From Pannonibacter anstelovis (GTDB lineage: Bacteria > Pseudomonadota > Alphaproteobacteria > Rhizobiales > Stappiaceae), in contig NZ_JBAKBF010000003.1 in NCBI RefSeq assembly GCF_036881715.1, positions 434,001 to 498,000 of the forward strand: a stretch of DNA of 64,000 nucleotides. The letters run 5' to 3'. Shown here piece after piece: positions 58,945-64,000 of this stretch. How positions within the stretch are numbered: position 1 is the first letter of the stretch; each line of letters begins with the position of its first letter. The position numbers and the translations under genes are program-made. The notes beneath the pieces are model-generated. The model did no database searches. It saw nothing but the letters and a program-made list of their open reading frames with translations, and was not told the DNA's origin.

Positions 58945-60252
58945 TCAGCGTGCGAGATTGGGAAGGAGAAGCGAAATCTCAGGGAAGGCCAGCAGCAGCG
59001 CCAGCATGAACAGCTGGATCAGGATGAATGGCCAGAGCGCCCTGTAGATTACGGGGAGGGTGATTTCGGGGGGAGCCACGCTTCGCAGATAGAATGCGGC
59101 CGGTCCGAAAGGGGGCGACAGGAAGGCAACCTGCATGGTGACGGAGAAGAGCACGCCGAACCACACCAGATCGTAGCCGAGAGCAGCAACGATCGGCACG
59201 AAGATGGGCATGCAAAGCAGCAGGATACCGATCCAGTCCATGAACATGCCGAGGACGACAAAGATCGCCATCATCAGCAGGATGGTGAGGAAAGGCGAGA
59301 TGTTGAGCCCGAGAATGAGGTCGGTCACGAATTTCTGTCCGCCGGACAGATTGTAGATCGCCACCATGACGGCTGCACCGAAGGTGACCCAGAGAATGAT
59401 GCCGCAGGCGCGCAAGGTCTGGGTGAGTGCCTGAGCCAGCATCGCCACGCTCAACTCACCGCGCAGGGCAATGATCACGAGCGTCATGCCAACGGCGATG
59501 TTTGCGGCCTCGGTGATGGAGGTGATGCCCCCATAGATGCAGCCGAAGACCGTGAAGATCAGCACGCCGGTGGGCAGGACGCCGCGCAGGAACACGGACA
59601 GGGAGAAGGGAGCTGGCCGGGCCTCCGATGGCTTTGGCGCGGCTGCCGGATCCAGCCAGCAACGGATGGCGATGTAGATCAGATAGAAGACTGCCAGCAT
59701 GAAGCCCGGAATGAACGAGCCCAGGAACAGCTTGTGCACCGAGACATCCGCCGTCAGGCCATAGACGATCAGCACGATGGATGGCGGGATCATCGTGCCG
59801 AGCGAGCCGCCCGCGCAGACAATGCCGATGGCAAGATTGCGGTCGTATTTGAGGCGCAGCATCTGCGGCAGGGCAACCAGGCCGAGCAGCACGATTTCGC
59901 CGCCAATGATGCCGCTGATTGCGGCGAGCAGGACGGAAATCACCAGCGTGACATAGCCGATGCCGCCGCGAACCCGGCCGAAGACGCTGTTGAGCGCATC
60001 ATAGAGATCACGCGCCAGTCTGGATCGCTCCAGCAATGATGCCATCAGGATGAACATCGGCACGGACAGGAAGCTGTATTCGGTGGCAAGGCCGTAGACG
60101 GTCTTGTGCGCAATGGCGAGGACCGGCAGGCCGAATTTCAGATAGGCAACCACCATGGCCAGCGAGCCGGCGGCAAAGGCCAGCGGCACGCCTACGGCCA
60201 TGAGCGCAAATATGCCAAGGAGCAGGATGATCGAGATTGTCAGGATGGTCAT
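58945..60252 (-). CDS. TRAP transporter large permease DctM (second system)
   Basis: This 435-residue DctM-type permease has about 12 hydrophobic segments. It shares the conserved GGEIVLLGLVALPQMLRLKYDRNLAIGIVCAGGSLGTMIPPSIVLIVYGL core and the SPPFGPAAFYLRSVAPPEI end with the first system, but is otherwise clearly divergent from it. ATG 60252 starts the first membrane helix directly. It is co-transcribed with dctQ (7-base gap) and lies just before the dehydratase gene. Confidence 0.93.
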   Translation of the reverse strand: MTILTISIILLLGIFALMAVGVPLAFAAGSLAMVVAYLKFGLPVLAIAHKTVYGLATEYSFLSVPMFILMASLLERSRLARDLYDALNSVFGRVRGGIGYVTLVISVLLAAISGIIGGEIVLLGLVALPQMLRLKYDRNLAIGIVCAGGSLGTMIPPSIVLIVYGLTADVSVHKLFLGSFIPGFMLAVFYLIYIAIRCWLDPAAAPKPSEARPAPFSLSVFLRGVLPTGVLIFTVFGCIYGGITSITEAANIAVGMTLVIIALRGELSVAMLAQALTQTLRACGIILWVTFGAAVMVAIYNLSGGQKFVTDLILGLNISPFLTILLMMAIFVVLGMFMDWIGILLLCMPIFVPIVAALGYDLVWFGVLFSVTMQVAFLSPPFGPAAFYLRSVAPPEITLPVIYRALWPFILIQLFMLALLLAFPEISLLLPNLAR

Positions 60253-60259
60253 GGCAGCC

Positions 60260-60769
60260 TCAGTCGATCCGGTCACTGCCCGGCCGGGGATGACGGCTGG
60301 CGCGCAGGAAGTTGATGATTGCAAGGACAGCCATCAGAGCTGCTGCAACGACGACAAAAGGTTTGACGATTGCCGGAATGGGGGGATTCCAGGCCGTGCC
60401 GAACCGCTCAAAGGTGACGAGGGCCCGCCATGCGGTCGGAGCGCCGAAATAGGCAAGCCCGCCGCAGAAAACCAGCGTTGCTGCCAGAGTGATGAAGTCG
60501 AAGACGCGGCGGATGGCCCTTGGCACTGCATCGTAGATCACCGAAATCCGCAGGTGATCATCCAGCGCCATGACGTAGACGCCTGCGACCAGATAGACGA
60601 GGGCTGACAGGAACAGCGCCAGTTCATTGACCCAGCTTGTCGGGCTGCCGAAGAGATAGCGTGCCGCCACCTCGTAAAGCGTGATGGCCACGATCACGAG
60701 CAGGGGAGAGGCGAGCAGGGCCGCCTTCGGGGTGAACTTGGGATCAGGACTTTCGGATGGTGCTGGCAT
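60260..60769 (-). CDS. TRAP transporter small permease DctQ (second system)
   Basis: This 169-residue protein has four transmembrane helices and the DctQ signature (ITLYEVAARYLFGSPTSWVNELALFLSALVYLVAGVYV; DDHLRISVIYDAVPRAIRRVFD). GAGGA lies six bases before ATG 60769. It completes the second TRAP system together with the neighbouring dctM and dctP genes. Confidence 0.9.
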   Translation of the reverse strand: MPAPSESPDPKFTPKAALLASPLLVIVAITLYEVAARYLFGSPTSWVNELALFLSALVYLVAGVYVMALDDHLRISVIYDAVPRAIRRVFDFITLAATLVFCGGLAYFGAPTAWRALVTFERFGTAWNPPIPAIVKPFVVVAAALMAVLAIINFLRASRHPRPGSDRID

Positions 60770-60851
60770 GATATCCTCGTCTGGCTGAAGGCAATGAGCA
60801 GCCGCAAGGGTCCGGGAAGCCCATGCAGGGCTACTCAGAACCGGGGCAACA

Positions 60852-60881
60852 GACTGGCGGGCGGTCTGACGTCCGCCAGTC
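60852..60881 (-). terminator. Inverted repeat between dctP and dctQ (second TRAP operon)
   Basis: A perfect 9-bp stem (60852-60860 with 60873-60881) with a 12-base loop sits in the 140-base gap after dctP, the same place as the hairpin in the first TRAP operon. No clear U tract follows, so it may protect the dctP transcript end. Confidence 0.5.
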
Positions 60882-60909
60882 CCTGTCTTCCGGAACAGTC
60901 AGGTACGGC

Positions 60910-61938
60910 TCAGTCGAGGATGCCGAGCGACTTCATGTAGGCGACGTGGGAGTCATAGGCGGCCTGAGCTTCCGGGCTGCGGGTTGCCCAGTCGGCCCAG
61001 ACTTCCTGAGCCACCTTGCGGAACGCCAGACGGTCCTGCTCGCTCCAGTCCTGAATGGTGACACCGGCGGCCTTCAGGTCTGCTGCTGCCTTGCGGTCGT
61101 TGATCTCCGACTGCGTGGCCACCTCGATGGCGATCGTGTCGATGGCCGACTGAAGGACCTGCTTCTGCTCGTCCGTCAGGGCGTTCCACTTGTCGAGGTT
61201 GATGGTGACATGCTCGATCGGCATGGAGTGGAAGCCGGGATAAGTTGCGAACTTGCCGACATCATAGAGGCCGAGGCCCTTGTTGACGGCCAGTGTCGAG
61301 GCATCCGCACCTGCGACAGTGCCTGTGGTCATGGCGGTGAAAACCTCGCCGAAGGGCATGACCACCGGGGCGGCGCCAAGCTTCTGGAAGATTTCAGATT
61401 CCATGCCGGGAGGGGAGCGGAACTTCCAGCCCTTCAGATCATCGATGCCGGCGAGGGAAGTCGTGGAGCCAAGTGATTCCGGCGTAGCGACGAAGGTGCC
61501 GATCAGATGCATGTTGAACTGTTCGTAGAGCTCGTTGGCGAGATCCAGCCCGCCTGCGTTCTTGTACCAGCCAAGGATCTGGTAAGGCGTCGAGTAGCCG
61601 CCCATGACGTCGCCATAGAACTGGAACGCGGGGTTCTTGCCGGTGACATAGCCTGCGCCCGTCGCGTCGCCGTCGATGATGCCGGTTGCTGCAGCCTCAA
61701 AGGCTTCGGATGCCTTCACCACGGAGGAGTCCGTGAGCATCTGCACCTGAAGCGAGCCTCCCGACATCTTGTTTGCCAGATCGGCAAAGCGAAGCAGTGC
61801 CTTGCCCTGAAGCGATGACGCGCTGTGGTGTGTCTGGAACTGCAGCGTCGTGGCATCTGCTGCCTGGGCCGCTGCGGGCGCTATTACGGTGAGGCCGAGC
61901 GCAACTGCTCCGGCAAGACCGGTGCGGAAAATGTTCAT
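60910..61938 (-). CDS. TRAP substrate-binding protein DctP (second system)
   Basis: This 342-residue periplasmic binding protein has a signal peptide (MNIFRTGLAGAVALGLTVIAPAAAQA). The DctP core carries the ligand-binding arginine in LKGWKFRSPPGMESEIFQKLGAAPVVM and VAGADASTLAVNKGLGLYDV. GGAGGAAA about 5 bases before ATG 61938 is a strong ribosome-binding site. The promoter region upstream holds a palindromic operator shared with the gntR gene, so uptake is probably induced by the substrate. Confidence 0.93.
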   Translation of the reverse strand: MNIFRTGLAGAVALGLTVIAPAAAQAADATTLQFQTHHSASSLQGKALLRFADLANKMSGGSLQVQMLTDSSVVKASEAFEAAATGIIDGDATGAGYVTGKNPAFQFYGDVMGGYSTPYQILGWYKNAGGLDLANELYEQFNMHLIGTFVATPESLGSTTSLAGIDDLKGWKFRSPPGMESEIFQKLGAAPVVMPFGEVFTAMTTGTVAGADASTLAVNKGLGLYDVGKFATYPGFHSMPIEHVTINLDKWNALTDEQKQVLQSAIDTIAIEVATQSEINDRKAAADLKAAGVTIQDWSEQDRLAFRKVAQEVWADWATRSPEAQAAYDSHVAYMKSLGILD

Positions 61939-61986
61939 GCTGATTTCCTCCCATTTCAACAAGGCCCCCTCTCCTGAGGACCTAAT

Positions 61987-62006
61987 TGATATGTCGTGAA
62001 ATATCA
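61987..62006. promoter_or_regulatory. Probable GntR operator upstream of the second TRAP operon
   Basis: TGATATGTCGTGAAATATCA is an inverted repeat (TGATAT/ATATCA, 8-base spacer) about 50 bases ahead of the dctP start. It matches the site at 63031-63050 in 16 of 20 positions. Confidence 0.7.
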
Positions 62007-62209
62007 CAAAATTTCAAACGCTGCAACGCGGAGATGGCACATGCCCGGACAGGGCAGCATGGTCCGCTTCAAGTCTCTGAAAAATATGCTTATTTTCGCA
62101 TTTTCCGCAGGCGCAACGTCCGAGTGAGTTGCGGGGCCCCTTTGCAGGCGCAAGATGTTTGTGGCTGCCGGGGCGCCCCCAGGGACGCGCCGGAACAGGG
62201 CCAGTTCCC

Positions 62210-62971
62210 TTATTCGGGGATCAGCGGTTCGATGCTGCAGTCGAGCAGGGAGGGGTCAATTTCCTTCTCCATCACATCGAACATCGAATTGACGAATTCG
62301 ATGAGCGCATCAGAGGCTTCCACTGCCTGTTCGACATGGCGGTTTGCCACCGCATTGAGCACGGCCAGATGATGGTCGACGGTGCCGTCGAGGCTGAAGC
62401 TGCCTGAGGTATGATTGTGATGAATCCAGCCGATCCGCCGGAAGATCGTATGCAGCGGCCTGAGGGTGTGGACGAGAAAGGGCTCGTTGCCGGCTGCCAG
62501 AATGAGCGTGTCGATGCGCCGGTCGAATGTGTTGAAGTCGTCGATCGAGAGGGTCGCGCGGCGCTCACGGATGACCTTTGCCAGATGCAGCATCTGGTTC
62601 CGCTGCGCCGGAGAGGCGTTCTCTGCAGCAAGCTTGATGACGAACCGCTCCAGATCCCGCCGCAGCCGCAGAAGCACCCGCTCGCGGGCCAGATCAATGG
62701 GCGCAATCTGAAGGCCATGGCGCGGGCGGATGTGGATCAGCGTATCTTCGGCGAGGCGGCCAACGGCCTGATGGACAGGTGTACGGCTGATGCCGGTCAG
62801 GGTCTGCAGATCCTGGATCGACAGGAACCGGCCGGGGCTCAGCTCGCATCTGACGATAAGGTCTTCCAGCCGCTCATAGGCGAGTTCGAACAGATTGACC
62901 GAATTGCGCCGCTTCGCCTGATCAGGCTCCGCATCTTCCGTTTGCCTGGTGTTCCCGGGTGCACGCGCCAT
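62210..62971 (-). CDS. GntR-family regulator, FadR subgroup
   Basis: This 253-residue transcription factor has an N-terminal winged helix (about residues 25-95, AYERLEDLIVRCELSPGRFLSIQDLQTLTGISRTPVHQAVGRLAEDTLIHIRPRHG) and an all-helical FCD effector domain (about 100-245) with metal-binding-type histidines (HHNHTSG, VDHHLAVLNAVANRHV). It is upstream of, and in the same direction as, the second TRAP operon. The matched palindromes before its own gene and before dctP suggest it represses both until a sugar acid binds. ATG 62971 follows AAGGAAG. Confidence 0.9.
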   Translation of the reverse strand: MARAPGNTRQTEDAEPDQAKRRNSVNLFELAYERLEDLIVRCELSPGRFLSIQDLQTLTGISRTPVHQAVGRLAEDTLIHIRPRHGLQIAPIDLARERVLLRLRRDLERFVIKLAAENASPAQRNQMLHLAKVIRERRATLSIDDFNTFDRRIDTLILAAGNEPFLVHTLRPLHTIFRRIGWIHHNHTSGSFSLDGTVDHHLAVLNAVANRHVEQAVEASDALIEFVNSMFDVMEKEIDPSLLDCSIEPLIPE

Positions 62972-63030
62972 CGTCTGATGCTTCCTTCTCCGGCAGCGGC
63001 GCACACTGTCCGCGCATGTTCTGCTGATCT

Positions 63031-63050
63031 TGAAATGTCGTGATATTTTA
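63031..63050. promoter_or_regulatory. Probable GntR operator upstream of the gntR gene
   Basis: TGAAATGTCGTGATATTTTA has the same architecture as the 61987-62006 site and shares the central ATGTCGTGA exactly. It is 60 bases ahead of the gntR start, consistent with autoregulation. The rest of the 278-base gap to the divergent DUF1223 gene includes an A/T-rich stretch near 63193-63220, probably its promoter. Confidence 0.7.
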
Positions 63051-63249
63051 TAGACGCCTGCCGTCGTCTGTCAAAATGGCACTGTTTCCCGCTGGTTGAG
63101 GCCCCGGAACAGGCTTCTCAGATCCCCTGTCTGGTTTGCTGCGGCCTGGATCACACTGTGGTCTCACTGCGACGTGACTCGCGCGGCGGCGCATAATATG
63201 TATTTTGGACGAAACAAAGATCTGGAAGACAAGAGCGAGTTCCCCGGCC

Positions 63250-64000
63250 ATGGGCCCTGTGCGAATACTGATTTCACGGCTGGCGGTTGCGGTTGGCCTA
63301 GCGGTTACGGCTCTGCCGGCCGCTGCGTCTGCTGCGGATGGCAAGGCGCCGCCGGTCGTGGTGGAGCTGTTTACCAGCCAGGGATGCTCCTCCTGCCCGC
63401 CTGCCGACAAGCTGCTGCAGGATCTGGCGAAGGATACCAAGATACTCGCTCTCTCTCTGCCGGTCGATTACTGGGACTATCTGGGCTGGAAGGACACGCT
63501 TGCCTCTCCGGAAAACTCCGAGCGTCAGCGTCTTTATTCCGCCCGCCGCGGCGACAGGTCCGTCTACACCCCTCAGATCGTCATCAACGGCGGTGAGCAT
63601 GTGGTGGGAGGAGACGAGCGGGCTGTGAAGGCTGCACTGGGCCGCGCGACGAAGATGACGGCGTCGGTCACACTTCAGTCCATGTCCGACATGCTGGAAG
63701 TGACCATCGACGGCGCGCTGCCCGAAGGGGCGAAGATGGCGACCGTCTACATGCTGCATGTCATGCCGTCGAAGACGGTGGATGTAGGCCGGGGCGAGAA
63801 TGAGGGGCGGCAGGTCACCTATGTCAATGTGGTCAAGCGCCTGGAAGCCGTTGGCATGTGGTCTGGCGGGCCGATGGAACTGAAGCTGCCCAAGCTCCCG
63901 ATGAAAAAGAACGGAAAGCGCTGCGCAATCATTGTCCAGCTGGAAGATGAAAGCGGGCCCGGGCGCATCATCGGCGCTGCCTCCACCCTGTGGGATACGG
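63250..64000 (+). CDS. DUF1223 thioredoxin-like protein (runs off the window)
   Basis: This frame is open from ATG 63250 to the window edge, 250 codons, with no stop reached. A signal peptide (residues 1-29, LAVAVGLAVTALPAAASA) is followed by the DUF1223 domain with a thioredoxin-like redox motif C46-S-S-C49 (LFTSQGCSSCPPADKLL) and the family blocks LPVDYWDYLGWKDTLASPE and YTPQIVINGGEHVVG. It is a predicted periplasmic protein of unknown function. The ribosome-binding site is weak, so the exact start is uncertain. Confidence 0.88.
   Translation, partial: MGPVRILISRLAVAVGLAVTALPAAASAADGKAPPVVVELFTSQGCSSCPPADKLLQDLAKDTKILALSLPVDYWDYLGWKDTLASPENSERQRLYSARRGDRSVYTPQIVINGGEHVVGGDERAVKAALGRATKMTASVTLQSMSDMLEVTIDGALPEGAKMATVYMLHVMPSKTVDVGRGENEGRQVTYVNVVKRLEAVGMWSGGPMELKLPKLPMKKNGKRCAIIVQLEDESGPGRIIGAASTLWDT

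Overview
The window is a GC-rich, gene-dense alphaproteobacterial chromosome segment. Gene content and order (purH – heparinase II/III-like – rsmB; ftsK with a LolA-like gene; dapF–mtaB–ftsY; the large 1605-residue NAD-glutamate dehydrogenase; short-form argC) point to Hyphomicrobiales, most like the Stappiaceae (Pannonibacter/Labrenzia type). The taxon is inferred from gene content, not from a marker gene. No rRNA, tRNA, CRISPR array, insertion sequence or prophage was seen.

Layout. 0.2–5 kb: a CitE-like CoA-ester lyase/thioesterase, a DUF1737 protein, an MFS permease and a Cache-type chemoreceptor. 5–11.4 kb (minus strand): purH, heparinase-like, rsmB, htpX. 11.5–20.4 kb (plus strand): SDHAF4-like DUF1674, a DapC-like aminotransferase, ftsK, lolA-like, an ATP-grasp/DUF1992 pair, a DNA glycosylase, and the bioM/bioN part of an ECF transporter. 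20.5–22.8 kb: an overlapping queC-queD-queE-queF operon behind a preQ1-I riboswitch. 23–29 kb: a small unknown gene, ftsY, mtaB, dapF, an L,D-transpeptidase, a response regulator and a cNMP-domain protein. 29–42 kb: msrQ, a CNNM/CorC-type protein, leuD, argC, an AhpD-fold protein, NAD-GDH, gluQRS, an AEC permease and a soluble hybrid kinase. 42–51.5 kb: divergent acnA/acnB and ccmABCD-ccmG. 51.6–63 kb (minus strand): an accessory sugar-acid island with two TRAP transporters, idnD, idnO, a hydroxyacid dehydrogenase, an enolase-superfamily dehydratase and a GntR regulator. The last gene (DUF1223) runs off the right edge.

How the parts work together. The que operon makes preQ1 for queuosine and is fed back on by preQ1 through its riboswitch; gluQRS further modifies queuosine on tRNA-Asp. 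The ccm genes supply heme export and the thioredoxin-like reductant for cytochrome c maturation. The catabolic island reads as uptake of a hexonate, oxidation/reduction through 5-ketogluconate to gluconate, and dehydration to 2-keto-3-deoxygluconate without a gluconate kinase. A 20-bp palindromic motif present both upstream of the GntR gene and upstream of the second TRAP operon is the probable operator.

Most distinctive observations: the preQ1-I riboswitch over the queC ribosome-binding site; the repeated GntR-type operator; the ccmA start, where a CTG codon overlaps the stop of a tiny upstream reading frame; the side-by-side acnA/acnB pair with a tandem ATTGYATACY element; and dctP/dctQ intercistronic hairpins in both TRAP operons.
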